From Tillandsia leiboldiana (Eukaryota > Streptophyta > Magnoliopsida > Poales > Bromeliaceae), in the NCBI GenBank assembly GCA_029204045.2, contig CM055076.1:12624069-12688068 (forward strand): DNA of 64,000 nt, given 5' to 3'. Each line of letters opens with the position of its first letter. Position 1 is the first letter of the stretch. Positions 32,224 to 45,267 of the stretch are shown here, one piece after another. The notes below the pieces were generated by a model. That model searched no databases, was not told where the DNA came from, and worked only from the letters and a program-made list of their open reading frames with translations. Position numbers and translations under genes: made by a program.

Positions 32224-35200
32224 TGTAGCACTCGAGAAATTCAAGCATGTTGCGAGCGAGGAAGCAGATCTAAACCTTAGTGACTTGCATACCGGTGCGC
32301 GTATGGCACAGTTTACGGAGCACTATGTCTGCCTTTCGGATTCGAGTCTGATCTCGAAAATCTGAAATCACTAGTGCGACCGTCTCGTCGAATCGATTGA
32401 AAATGATATAAACTAATTGTCGATCCGACGTCGGGGATTGTTCAGAATCAGTAAAGAAACTGTGGGGCCCACGACTTAAGTCGTGAATAGTAACCTCCTG
32501 ATTTAATTCCCCACCGAGCGAACGTTAGCCGATTCACTGTCTGGAGTCCGAATCTAGCGATTCGGGTAGTCGATTTGAATGGCACCGCCATTCTGAGCAC
32601 AATGGCACTGACGGAATTCGCGTTTAGTGATCCGGGTGCATCGAAGTGCGTGCGTCATACTGCAACTTACAGAACTTTATGGCCCGAGATTTTATTCGAG
32701 CGCTGAATCAAGCAAGCAAATACGACTACTTGATAGGTCTCGACGAGCCGGACGTCGTGGCGAAGTCGGTTTCGCGTTTTGACGAACCGTTCGTCTCGAA
32801 ATGCGTGAAATACGTCGAAAAAACGGGTATTTTCGCCAAAAGCCCAATATTTTATGTGTCAAATGCAATGAGGTTATTTGGAGAGGGACCTCTATGCATA
32901 AAGACCTACAGCTATGGACTGAATGGTAATAAACAAGGTGTAGAGGGACCAAAATGCAAAGAAAGTGGAAAATTCACTAAACTACCCTATACTCTTGTAA
33001 CGTGGTTGGGGGCAGTTACAACTGCTCCTCCACGTTCCCCACTCCCTCTGCCACGACCTCCATGCCCAGGAACCCTCCCTTTAGGGATGGCCGGAGTGAG
33101 AGAGAGAGGGGGAGGAAAAACCTTTAGTTAAGTAAAGGATCACGAAGATCCTTGGGGATTGCTGCTAGAGTATCCGGAGGTCTTCTGCATACCCCAGAAC
33201 TCGAGACAAGGTGATTCGGTGTGAGCCGTGGCCGCGCGACGCTGACCGGTGTCATCCCATCTTCCCCAACTCCGGCGAGGTAAGCCCTCTTTATTCTTGG
33301 AGTTTTAGAGGTCAAGACCTTTGGAAGTGGGCTTTGTAGGTTCTAAGGATGCTCCACGCACAGCCCCGAAAATGGGAAGCCATCGGTTGGTCGGCGGCCA
33401 AGTTGCACAGCCGAGAGCTCCGCCTCGAGCTTTCTTTGCTCCCGGCGACTCTTAATGAAAAGTAAAATGATGGGGTTGGGACTGTAGGACCAATAGGTCA
33501 TCTCTGCAAAGTTTGAGGGTTTTTGGTTGAGTAACTACGCCGCAGTTCAAAACCCTAGTTTTCGGGTTTTCCACCTCCGGCCGAGCTATGTGCTCCGGCG
33601 CCGGCGGGCCTCCCCACCTCCGGACAAGTGGTCGAGGAGCTCCCTGGGGGTGAGAGGAGTCCACCTATGTACTTGCATGGCACCCATGCAGCTTGGTTGA
33701 GGCGCGGCCATGATGGGCTCGAGGTGGGTTCGGGGTGCGCTTGCCGGCGCTCCGGTCGTCCCCGGCGGCCGGGGAGTGGACAGGAAGCTTTTTGGGATCA
33801 AGTAGATACCATCCATGCTACTGCATGGGCTCCATGCAGCCTTGGTGGAAATCCGCCATTAGAGGTGGAAGCTCCAAACCCGAGCTTCTCTACCGTCACC
33901 GCCGCCGTGCCCTGTCGCCGGGCATGGGTTCAGGTAAGGCCTATGATGAGTTATAGCACCTGTTGGTGCAAGTGGATGAGGTCCAGAACCCCTGGATGGG
34001 TGGTCACCATTTTCGAGCAAAGGCTTCATCTTCTCCGATTTCTTTTTCTTGTTTCTCGGCAAACCGAGGATGCAAGATGGGCCAGGCTTGAATGGGGAGT
34101 TGCTGCAACCTGGAGGATTGCTTCTATCCAAGTTGGGAAGTCCCAGGTGCTCCCTCTGCAGAAAACAAGCTCGGGCAAGAGCTTGGTTCATTGTTTATGA
34201 ACTATGCCTACCAACTGTTTGATGAAATGCCTCAATGAAGTTTTGTTGGAATTTGGCTTCGAACATTATATGAAAGTTGCTCCATTATATTCCCTGAGCT
34301 TGATGCTCACTTTAGATCAAATGTGGTATGTGTGGAATGGTGTGTGGGGGCATTATCAATTGTTAGTAAGCGAGGGACTTGGATCTGTGATCCAGCAACT
34401 GCTGGGCTGCAAATGAAGCAAGCTCCAGGGTTTTTAGGTTGCTGTGAGCTTAACCCTAAAGCAGAATTTGAATTGGATTATTAAAGGTCAAGTTATAGGT
34501 TAACCAACCCTTAAAAGAATAGTTAGCCCAAACACTGTTCCGGGGGGGGGTTTGCGAAGCCGCGACAGTGAGCTCCTAGCTAATTTGGGGTCACTGGACG
34601 CGATGCTCGCGTCGGATTTCGGTTTGGGTGAGCCGAAGAAACAAAAATGCATTTGAGCTATGTTAGAGAGGTATATTATGGCCCGAAGTTTTCCTCGGGT
34701 ACCGTGCTGCTGCAAATGGGTGAGCACGGTGTTCACCGGGTCGAGTGTCACTTACTGGAGGTGACGGTTCGTAAAATAATATCCCAGTTAAGAGAACGAG
34801 CAAAACGGCTCTTATTTCATTGTAAAAGTGCAATGGGGTAAAACCTAGGGGTCTAACTGCAATTGTAGCCTCATGGGCTGTTTTGGGTTGTACGCCCATG
34901 ATCTCTAAAACCTTCGAGGGAGATCCAATGGCTTTCGTTGAGCGGAAATCGGATTTCCGGAAAGTTCCGGCAAAATCCCGGGACTTCGGCGTAGTTTGCC
35001 GTATAGCTTGCACACACAGTGAGTAGTAGGATGGATACGAGAGAGAGAGTCTATTATTGACTTGTATTTATTATTCAGGTACTAGCAGTCAGCCGCTAGC
35101 CAGCGAGACTCCCAGCGGATTTCGGGATCGCTTGTGTTGAGGTGGGTTTACGGTCGAGGCTGAGTACTGTGTTGGTAATCCAAAAGGGACTTTTTATTAT

Positions 35201-36503
35201 TATTAATCGGTACTAACGCTGATGGCTTCTATGATGTACTACCTTACCCGTGACATGGTGACATGGTTACTTGGTTACTTGGTTACTTGGTTACTTGGTT
35301 ACTTATGCTCGAGTTGCGACACGCGCACCCGCGGTTTGGCCACCGCAAAGGGTGCTCTTTTCCGGAAAGGCGGTCTTTGACCCGTGTTACCCCACGAGGT
35401 GACGTAGTGGGGGGCCCCTGACCGCTGGGGGGTCTGAGGCAGCGAGGTGCGAGCAGTGGGACTACCGGGATTGGATCCCGTTGTAGTCAGGTGTGAGACC
35501 GCCGGGATTGGATCCCGATGTGGTCAGGTGTTGTACCCCACGAGGTGACGTAGTGGGAGGCCCCTTATTAGTTGTGGGGCTTGAGGCAGCGATGTGCGAG
35601 CTGTGGGACCGCCGGGATTGGATCCCGACGCGGTCAGGTGTTACAGGTGTTACCGGGGGTTACAGGTGTTACAGGTGGTACAGGTGGTTGCGAGTTACCG
35701 TTGCGTGTAGAACGGTTGTTCTGGCTAGACTTACTGTTGTGGCTGGTATTACTTTACTGCTTTAGTACTATTTTGATGATAGTGTCGCTGACTACCCACT
35801 CTGTGACAGGTACCTCCAGGGGGTAGAGGTAAGCGACGGTGAGGCCGAGTTGGTAGCAGTCGATCTGAGGGAGCCCTAGTATGCTGTTTTATTTACCTTC
35901 TCTGCATTTCATTCGGTATTGTAGGTTACTGTGTGGTTCTCGATACCCTTGTGGGGTCGTGTGGATGTTGAGTATTTTCTTTCTACTTATGCACTACTAT
36001 TTCCGTTATTGTTCCCGTTTGGCCGTTTTCAAAGCAACATGACTAGAAAAGAAAAGAACTTCGAAAACTATCTTTTAAAATCTGGGTCGTGTGGACCTGT
36101 TTTCCAAACCCTGTGGATTTATGGCATCTTTTCAAACTGTCTTCAAAACCTTGGGTCGTGTGGACCTGCCTTTAAAACTGTGAGTTTATCCTTTCAACTT
36201 GATTGGCCACGGGTATTGTTTAGTCTTCATGCACCGTACTACTTCGAACTGTTGTGATTAAATGGGAAAATGATCGCTCATGATCGACTATTGTAACAGC
36301 CGCGACGCCGTGCATATACAGAGGAGACTCTGCCCGATTTTCGAGTAAATCTGTATATGTGGCGGGTCTGGGCACGCGCCGGGGAAGGAGGTTTCTAAAC
36401 AAAAAAAAAAAAAATTTCGTACGCACTTTACGCGTACTTCGTACGCACTTTACGCGTACTTTGAAGTATCGTTTCAGCTAAATAAAACCCCCGGGGCGTG
36501 ACA
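32224..36503 (+). mobile_element. 3' LTR of element C, second assembled copy
   Basis: It begins TGTAGCACTCGAG, carries the GGAATTCGCG variant like 23068-27319, ends CCCCGGGGCGTGACA and is followed by TGTTG. At 4280 bp it is the better-quality version of the 3' LTR. Confidence 0.88.
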
Positions 36504-37004
36504 TGTTGCCACGGCAGGAACGACTTCAACACTTCTCTCCCTTTCTCGCCGGTGTGCTGAAATTTTCGAACAGAACGAAAACTTCGAAAGACTGCTCCAG
36601 AAATGGAGACGGTGCCCGAACCTGTTCTTGTTTGATTGGGGCAAGGGCATTGGTGCTTTCGAAATTTTCGGACTTTTCGTTAATTTCAGTCGTTTTCTAA
36701 ATTGAGAGTTGTGGTTGACGACTTTCCGGCTGGTGGGGCCTTTACCCTTCTTGTTGGTTGTGTTGGCGTAGTACGTGTAGTTTTGGACGAGTAGAGTTGG
36801 TCGTTCTTCCTTGTCCTCTGTCCTTTGGAACTTCTGAGTTTTTTCAGCTTTCGGACTCCTGGCCGTGTGGAACTCGCTTCGCGGAGTGTGCGTAGCGACT
36901 GGGGAGATGGAGACGGTGTTGATGGATACTTACTTGTGGCTTCGGAACTCCCCTTTTGGGCTGTGTTAGTTTCGAGGACGAAACTTTCTTTTAGTGGGGG
37001 AGAG
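36504..37004 (+). mobile_element. Element A internal 3' end and purine tract
   Basis: After the TGTTG duplication comes about 500 bp without recognisable domains. It ends with TTCGAGGACGAAAC (the end-of-pol motif shared with C, D and E) and the purine tract AGTGGGGGAGAG (36993-37004) that directly precedes the 3' LTR. Confidence 0.8.
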
Positions 37005-40000
37005 TGTGAGGTCCCGGAATCCCCCGCGTAGAGTTTGCTGGTTGTTGGGCAGCTTTTGGTGGCCGTTGGGAGTATTTGTTCGCTTGTCGGGCCCGAGAAA
37101 TGGATTTGTGGTGCAATTTGAGTTTTATTTTGCATTACTGGGGGCCTGCGTGATGTGTCGGTGGTGTTTGTGCACAATTTGGACACAAGTGTTGGACCTT
37201 GGGCTTAAAAGGAGTTCCCGTGAAAATTGGAGGACCCGTCGAGTGTTGGGTAGTGGTTTCGCGCGATTCAGATGTCAATTTGGACTCCGGGCGAAGTTTG
37301 GATAAAAGATTACCCCTCCGGTTGCCTTCGGGAATTTTTAGAGTTGCAATTTGGCAAATCGGACTTCAGAATTGGGCCCGGCGCGGAAATCGGATCAAGT
37401 TGGCTATCCGGGGGCACTCCGCAATTTTTGGATCAGAATTTGGAAAAATGGACATCGTTTTTGGATTCAGCGCGCGAAATCGCTAGGAATGGACTATTTA
37501 CTTGTTTGGTTTGGAGCCCGGTTGAGTTGCGCGTTTTTCGAGGCATCGCGGCGCGTTTTTTCGAGGGTGTGGCGCGGATCCCGAGGTGGCGCGCGGCTCG
37601 AGGCGGCGTACGGACGCGGGAATGCGCGCGTCTGGCGCGCATTGGGAATGCGCTCCTGCGCGGGTGACGCAGGGGCCGCCACGTGGCGGGCCCCCGTTGG
37701 CGGCCGCGCGGAAGGGGAGCGGGCGCTCGGTGTCACGCGCCCGTGTGGCGCGTGACTGTCGCGTGCCGCGTGGCGCGCGGTGACGCGGCCGCGTGGACGG
37801 GCAGGCGTGTGCCTGCGCCGGGTGCACGCGCCTGTGTGCCGTGTGACCGCGGCTGGGGGCTCCCCCATTGGCCGGTCCACCGTGCACCCTTGAGCCGTGG
37901 ACCACCCCCCCTTTTTCCCTTTTTCTTCTTCTTCTTCTTCCTCCCCCGAGCGCCATTTCTCTTCCTTTTTCTTTTCTTTCTTCTTCACCGAGCGAGAGAG
38001 GGAGTGAGGAGGGAATTTTTGGGGGTTGTGGCGGTGCGCCGTGGACCTCGCGGAGCGCGCGAGGTGTTCCAAACGGGTCGGTTGGGCGGTGCGACGCGTC
38101 GAGGTTGGTCCCGCACTTCTTTTTTTCGGTGTTTTTAGCACAGTTTTGGAGCGTTCTTTTGAACAGTGTTTTAACCCTCTTGCTCTTATCTGTGTTAGGG
38201 ACTGTGTTTTACTACACTGTTTTGCGTGCGGTCCCCGACGGCGTGCACCGTTTTGCGTGCAGACTCCGTTTTGCGCGCGGGTTTCGGCACCGTGCTCCGT
38301 TTTGCGTGCAGACTCCGTTTTGCGCGCGGGTTTCCGGCACCGTGCTCCGTTTTGCGTGCAGACTCCGTTTTGCGTGCGGATTCTGGCACCGTGCTCCGTT
38401 TGCGTGCAGACTCCGTTTTGCGTGCGGATTCTGGCACCGGTGCTCCGTTTTGCGTGCGGACTCCGGCAGCGGACTTCGTTTTGCGTGCGGATCGCGTGGA
38501 GGCCAATTGCAAGTGTCTACGAGCAATTGGTGGCAAATCGAGGTGGGTGGCTTGTTTTCAAGATCTATGGACTGTGCTCTAATTCTATTGATATAGAATC
38601 ATGCATGATAGTGATTGGACTTGGGTAGCATGCTAGAATTTGAATGTTATTATTCCTCGTTTTTATCTGTTGATCGTTTGATCTCTTCTACTTCCTACCG
38701 CCTATTAAATATCTGTTATCTTGGAACCTGACCTAGCACCCCTGTCATATGTTGCATGTGTAACCAGACCAGTAGAAAACCCTCACTTGGGCTAGGGTTA
38801 TTTATGTTTAGACATCCACACTTTATGTTTCATTCCTGGACTTAGTGTTATCCTCGCCCGGGTAGTGGGCCGAGCGGTCGGGACTTCTTTTTAGTGTGGG
38901 ATGCATTTGCACTCGTGCTTGGGAGCAGAGTGGATGGAGTCTGGTAGATGTAGGGGTTCGCTTGTCTGTATCGGGAACCGTTTGGGGTAAACGGTGGACC
39001 CGAGAGATCTTGTTTTCCCCTGTTTGGGTTGTCGCCACTGTGTTAGTGGCAGTAGTTTACTAGTGTTAGCCGGACCTAGAACCCAGAACCCTTTTCGACA
39101 TATACATGATTTTAGTCTACCAATGTTTTCTTCCAAACATCGAAGGGCCGCTGGAGTCTGTTCTTGTTTGATTGGACAAAGGCATCAGCCCTTCGGGGTT
39201 TGGGTAAAAGACTTGTTTTCTAACTGTTTTCCTAAAAAGAACTAAAATCATTAAATATGGATTTCTTCTAGATCAAATGATTTTCAATAACAAATGTCAC
39301 CTTTTCTTGTAAATCTCCCCACTCGAAAGGATTCGAGTGATCCGGGTTCTAGGGGCCGTTCCGTTGTCGGGACGAAAGCCACGGGGCCGAGCCTGGAACC
39401 TGTTCTTGTTTGATAGGGTTGTAGGTGTAGGTCTCCCGGGACTTTCGGGCCCTGTTGGTGTTTTCTGCGTGTCGTACCGAGGTTATTGTGTTCCCGAACT
39501 ATAAGGGATCGGAACTTCGATAGGCGGAGCCTAGAGTCTGTTCTTGTTTGATAGGGTTCTTAGCACCGGTCTATCGGGATTCCGAACCCTTATGGTGTCG
39601 GTCTTTCCTGTGAGTTTAGTGTTCTGTTGTGGGAGCCGTCTGGCGGACGGTGGCCCCAGCTGTGTGGTTTTCCAGCCTGTGGTTGAGAGTTGGTGTTGTT
39701 GGTCGATCTTGTTGATCGTGGTTTGGACTATAGCCTGCATGAGCCATATTTGAGCTCGACAGAGATACGCGGATACTTTCCTCGGTGGGGTCGCTCCCCT
39801 CGAGAGCCACTCCGGAGTTGGGCCTGTTACTTGCTATCGCGACTTGTCGACGCCGTCCCTCTGACTGTGCCAGTTAGTGGCAGTCACGGACACCCTACGG
39901 TAGACCCGTCCTGTTGAGGATGTGCGGCAGTAGGGGGGGGCGCAGGTTTGACTGGACCCTTGAGGCAGTCAGTATAGATTTGGTGAGTTTACTGTGTGTG

Positions 40001-40595
40001 TTAGTAGATGCATCATGTTCCATCTGTTCCTTTTCTTGAGCATCTAGATAGAGGCATAGTAGCTGTAGAGTTACTTTTCCAGCCATTTCATTTCAGTATT
40101 ATGTTGTTACTTATGCCTCTAGTAGACTTGGTGGGCAGACCGTCGGGCTTGTTGGCGGCACCCACTGAGAACTACTTGGGACGTAGTTCTCACACCCGTC
40201 GTGGTGTATTTCCCACAGGGACTTCTACTCCTGTTCCTGCTGCTCCTGTTGCTGCTTCTTCTTATCGAGGTAAGGGAGTCGCGAGATAGTTCCCTACCAG
40301 TCATCGTCCAGAGAGTAGATGTACCCCCGGTCTTGTTTGAGAGTTTATGTTGAGCGACCTTGTAGTGAGGTATAGAGTTGTATTTTATTTTACTGCTTGA
40401 GAGACTTTTGTACTTTTGGTGAGGACCTTGTGTTGTATATAGCTTTTATTTCTAGCAGCTTTACTTTCAGCTCTGATATCTGTATAGTATAGATGCTCTT
40501 TTGCAGGTTAGTCGCTTCGTCTATACGGGGCTTCTCGTATGGGCGGCGGATCTGTTGGCGAGCCCGGGTCGCAGTTTCGACCCCGGGGCGTGACA
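37005..40595 (+). mobile_element. 3' LTR of element A (3591 bp)
   Basis: It starts TGTGAGGTCCCGG and ends GGGGCGTGACA at 40595. It has the same internal landmarks as the 5' LTR: GC-rich block, pyrimidine tract, 49-bp array (about 38250-38490) and terminal hairpins. The flanking GTAGAGGAGGGG continues repeat H. Confidence 0.9.
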
Positions 40596-40645
40596 GTAGA
40601 GGAGGGGTATAATGGCAGTGGTAGGGACGGCTAGAGGGGAGGCGA

Positions 40646-40681
<36 letters not shown>

Positions 40682-40723
40682 TAAGAGTTTGTCTCGACAG
40701 AGGGGATGGCTAGGAGTCAGAGA

Positions 40724-40778
<55 letters not shown>

Positions 40779-40945
40779 CTTAGAGAAGAGATGGATAAGA
40801 GACTTAGGGGTGACAGAGGGGAAGGCTAGGAGTTAAAGAGAGAGAATGGGAGAGAGAGAGAAGGGGAGAAGAGAGAGAATGTGACACGTGACAAAGAGGC
40901 TCAGAGAATGTGACACGTGGCTCGGAGAATGTGACTCTTCTTCAG
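40596..40945 (+). repeat. Repeat H copy 1, right part
   Basis: GTAGAGGAGGGGTAT, GGTAGGGACGGCTAGAGG, GATGGCTAGGAGTCAGAGAG and two AATGTGACACGTG motifs match 46311-46610 in the same order. Together with 10379-10552 this completes one H copy split by element A. It is dominated by GA-rich sequence. Confidence 0.85.
40646..40773 (+). repeat. (TG)n and (GA)n microsatellites
   Basis: A TG run (40646-40662) passes directly into a GA run (to 40681), and after a short unique stretch a second GA run spans about 40720-40773. Confidence 0.95.
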
Positions 40946-41770
40946 CAGTAGTAGTCGTGGAAGTTGGAGTACTCCAACAGCGAATAAGTTCGACTATTGA
41001 TTTATTTCGTGTAATATGAACATCTATGTAAGGCAGAAAATTTCCTTTTGTGTCAAGTGACACAACATAGTGCGGCACATTCATGTGCACCTGTTCGCAC
41101 ACTTCGCGAAGCAACCGAACGAAGGAAAGTTCTATGGCTGTTATAGCAGCAGCTACAAGAAAGCACAACAGTGTAGGAAAAAAAGAGGAAGGCAAAAGAT
41201 TCGGGAGAGAGATAGGGAGAGTCATCAAAGGAATGATTAAAAAAGCAAGGAGTATACATGATCAGTCACATAGATAGTCCAAAGCAATACGAACGGTAGC
41301 GGGTGGTTGCTCGTCAACGGGCCATCCAAATTACCACCAATCCTGCAGTGAGTGGTTGCCCGTCAATGGGCCATCCAAACCACCACCAATTCTGCCTAGT
41401 ATTATCGCCACACCTCTAAAAAAATTAAAGTAAACCCACAACTTTGTGGGAAACTGCAACTCTAAAAAATTACAGTAAACGCAAAACTCGTGGGGAAAGA
41501 AAAATAGTCCAAGTAAAAATCCCGGAAAGGGAGAGGGGGAAGCAATATAAAAAGTAGGAAAAAAAAGAAGAAGGGAGAGAGCGTGGAAAACAACATAATA
41601 AAGAAGGTATCCAAAAGAATCATACCTTGTAAGTAGTCAATAAAATTGGAGTTTAATACACACGTAGGCAACGGTACACCTAGGAAACAGTACAACACAA
41701 ATAGTATAACAATCAGAGATTGAATTTGGCAAAAATAGTAATATGATTGCATTAATAGACCAAGGGACCT
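40946..41770. other. Unassigned sequence, including a possible exon-like stretch
   Basis: I recognise no element here. On the minus strand 41153-40975 follows a pyrimidine-rich stretch ending TTTCTTGTAG (acceptor-like) and stays open for about 58 codons, but I cannot name a family. At 41299-41397 a unit of about 50 bp (GTGGTTGC, CGTCAA, GGGCCATCCAAA) is present twice. At 41412-41497 a second doublet (TAAAAAAATTAAAGTAAAC type) follows. Confidence 0.4.
41299..41397 (+). repeat. Two tandem units of about 50 bp
   Basis: Both units contain GTGGTTGC, CGTCAA, GGGCCATCCAAA and ACCACCAAT. They differ at a handful of positions. Confidence 0.85.
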
Positions 41771-41772
41771 AA

Positions 41773-42310
41773 AATAATTCTTGCAATTAACGGAATGATG
41801 GATAAGGAAAATTTATCTATATCTATTCTTTGGTACTCCCACACTAATTGATTTTGTGAATTAATGAAATGAGGGATTAGAGAAACATAGTTTCCTTTTA
41901 AGAATAGTGAATTGAGCATTACCTTTTTTTAATTCAAAATCTTAGGAATAAAATTAGAACAATTCTTGCAATTAATGGAATGAGGGATAAGAAAAATCTA
42001 TATATATATATTCTTTGGCACTCCCACGCTAATTGATTTTGTGAATTAATGGAATAAGGTATAAGAGAAATATAATTTCCTTTCAGGAATAGTGAATTGA
42101 GCATTACCTTCTTTAATTCAAATTCCGAACAGTACAATGACGTACTACATTAAAGGCATCAGTATTTATAGTAAAGAGCACCCATCATAGCAAATCTAAC
42201 ATAATAATCTTACAAAATCTGTTAAAAATGTTAAAAAATTAACCATATATGAAAATATTAGATCAAATATCAATTATAAATAAATAAATAAATAAATAAA
42301 TAAATATAGA
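41773..42310 (+). repeat. Two copies of an AT-rich repeat (ACTCCCACGCTAATTGAT type)
   Basis: The units at 41773-41942 and 41961-42130 share AATTCTTGCAATTAA, ACTCCCAC(A/G)CTAATTGAT and GAATTGAGCATTACC. The second copy extends to 42310 and that extension matches 43260-43456. No coding sequence is visible. Confidence 0.8.
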
Positions 42311-42311
42311 T

Positions 42312-42424
<113 letters not shown>

Positions 42425-42474
42425 AAAAAAAATTTAAAATTAACCATATCTGAAAATATCAGATCAAATATCAT

Positions 42475-42702
42475 ATATATATATATATATAAATAATCTC
42501 ATGTAAAGTATCTAAGAGATAAGTGCGTAAAAAATTATTGATAAATATGTATGTGTAATTAATCTGTAAATGAGAGCATATCTCATAGAATGGATGGTTG
42601 TTTAATCTGTAATTTGTTAATGAGAGTATATCTCATAGATTGGATAATTGTCGCATCACTTCCTTGAGCTTAAGGCAGCCGAGGAAAAAGAAAAAAGGAA
42701 CC

Positions 42703-42737
<35 letters not shown>

Positions 42738-43080
42738 AGAGCAATCACATATTGCAAAGGCTACCTCCCTAGCTAGACATAATGAGAAACATATGAACAC
42801 ATAGAACCATCGGATCGATCGGCAAGGCAATCGGAGGGCGAAGGAGGCATAGACAGGATCCCGACTGCCCGATCTGAGAGAATGCACTCGTAGAGATGGG
42901 GCAAGTGGGAGGCGAAACCCAACCCGAGGTGAAACCCAACTTGTACCGTCGGATTGATAGGCAAGGGAATTAGAGGACGAAGGAGAAACAGAGAGGATCC
43001 CGATCTTGAATGATGCATTCGTAGGGAGGGGGCAAGTGGAGGCGAGGGAACTAGGTAGGTGAAACCCAACCCGTGACACT
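42475..43080 (+). repeat. Repeat H copy 2, truncated
   Basis: It matches 45448-46255: ATCTCATGTAAAGTAT, ATGAGAGCATATCTCATAG, TTGAGCTTAAGGC, a GA run (42705-42735), then two tandem units of about 120-135 bp (42810-42945 and 42946-43060). It stops before the second GA array. No known transposon hallmark was found in it. Confidence 0.82.
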
Positions 43081-43140
43081 AATTGAGCATTACCTGTCAC
43101 CCCTCTCTCTCTCTCTCCCCCTTCTCCGTCTATGAACTTA

Positions 43141-43996
<856 letters not shown>

Positions 43997-44051
43997 GAGT
44001 AGAGCTTATATGCTTTTAAAAACACTAACACATTCATGCTTGTGAATTTTT

Positions 44052-45267
44052 TGTTAAGGATTTTGTTTTGGCGTATTTCATGAAGTGGTATAAGTCTTGA
44101 AGATTGAAGATAAAGAATTGTGGATCAATTATATCAATCTCAAGAAAAATGGATTCGGAATGATCAGGTACGTTTAACTAAATAATTTTGGTGATCCGAA
44201 TACATTTGTGTAGTTTAGAAACACTTGTAATATGTTTTGATGCATAAAAATAAAAAACTGGACTTTTAGGAAGTTCAGGATCCGGACCAACCACGTCCAG
44301 TCCGGACCCCGAATATGGTTTGGTTAATACAATTTTTCCAGTCCGGACCAACCCTGTTTCAGTCCGGACCCCGAATTGCATTTTTCAGAAAATCTTCTGA
44401 AAATTGACGACAGTCCGGATCAGACTTAATCCAGTCCAGACCGCCGTGCGGAAAAAATTCTATTTTGGAAGTTTTTGATGCTTATCTCTTTCTAAGGGTC
44501 TCTAATCTATAAATAGACTTTTTATTCATCGTAAAAAGTGATTTTTGATTTCTTGAAAATGATTTTCTTTTAAGAAAAAGAAAAATTCGTAAATATAGAG
44601 AAGAAAGGAAAACACGATTAAATTCATGTTTCTTCATCTATATTGTTCAATTTGATTCTAGGGTTTCAAAACTCCTATTTCTTGTAGAATCAAATTAAAG
44701 AATACTTAGATGGTATTTCTTGTCTATCATTGATCTAAGTATTCGGAGAATCACCACCAATAATCAAAACAACGATTTTCACAAAAATCGGCTCAAGGAT
44801 TCGCGTGGCCTTGTGGATTCAAGGCGCTACCGCTCTCGTGGATTCGGAGCGAGGCGCGTTCGTGTGATCGAGACGTGCCGCATTGGTGAAGACCGTGGAT
44901 TCGGTTGGACGTCGTGGATTCGACGTTGAACGTCGTGGATTCGGCGTTGGGACGCAAATCGTAGATTCGAGGAGCGTTTGGAGCGAGCGGAGAAGATCAA
45001 CTAGGAGCGTATGGAAAAGGTTGAGTGGTAGGGTTACGGTAAATCACCTTGTACGTGTTTAATCTTAGTGGATTTCGCCGTGTTATCGGTCCCGTGGTTT
45101 TTTACTCCTGTGAAGGAGTTTTCCACGTAAAATCTTGCGTACTTATTTATTTTCCGCATTGGGTTATTTTTTTACGCAATGATTTGGCGTGTTTATTGTT
45201 TACACCTATTCACCCCCCCTCTGGGTGGTTTTTCTCCTATTCAGATCCATATTACTCATAACCCACA
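44052..45267 (+). mobile_element. Copia-family solo LTR (1216 bp), same family as 1836-3187
   Basis: It begins TGTTAAGG and ends AACCCACA, flanked on each side by a TTTTT run that serves as the 5-bp target duplication. Aligned with the LTR at 1836-3187 it shares GAAGATTGAAG, the paired CCGGA motifs (here AGTCCGGACC, 44279-44445), the TATA box and the final CACCTATTCACC segment. No internal region is present. Confidence 0.87.
44508..44517 (+). promoter_or_regulatory. TATA box of the copia solo LTR
   Basis: TATAAATAGA, identical to the related LTR at 2601-2610 and at the equivalent place. Confidence 0.65.

Larger units (their letters stand above)
10553..40595 (+). mobile_element. Ty3/gypsy-type non-autonomous element A, carrying nested element C and an apparently duplicated assembly segment
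   Basis: The element is bounded by two near-identical LTRs (10553-14139 and 37005-40595). A tRNA-Met primer site follows the left LTR and a purine tract (36993-37004) precedes the right one. The internal sequence visible outside C is only about 2.5 kb (14140-16111 plus 36509-37004) and encodes gag remnants with a zinc knuckle but no protease, RT or integrase. It sits within repeat H, whose uninterrupted copy at 46241-46340 shows the empty site. A clear 5-bp target duplication is not visible because the site is a GA microsatellite. High LTR similarity means a recent insertion, so movement in trans is inferred. Confidence 0.85.

Noticed and set aside
28558..36503. A second independent insertion of element C
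   Set aside because: It has the same TGTTG duplication and the same A flank as the first copy and begins at an assembly gap; one insertion assembled twice is simpler.
10548..40600. A 5-bp target duplication for element A
   Set aside because: Left flank GAGAG and right flank GTAGA do not match; the GA-microsatellite site and a lost TG at the 5' LTR start make the boundary uncertain.
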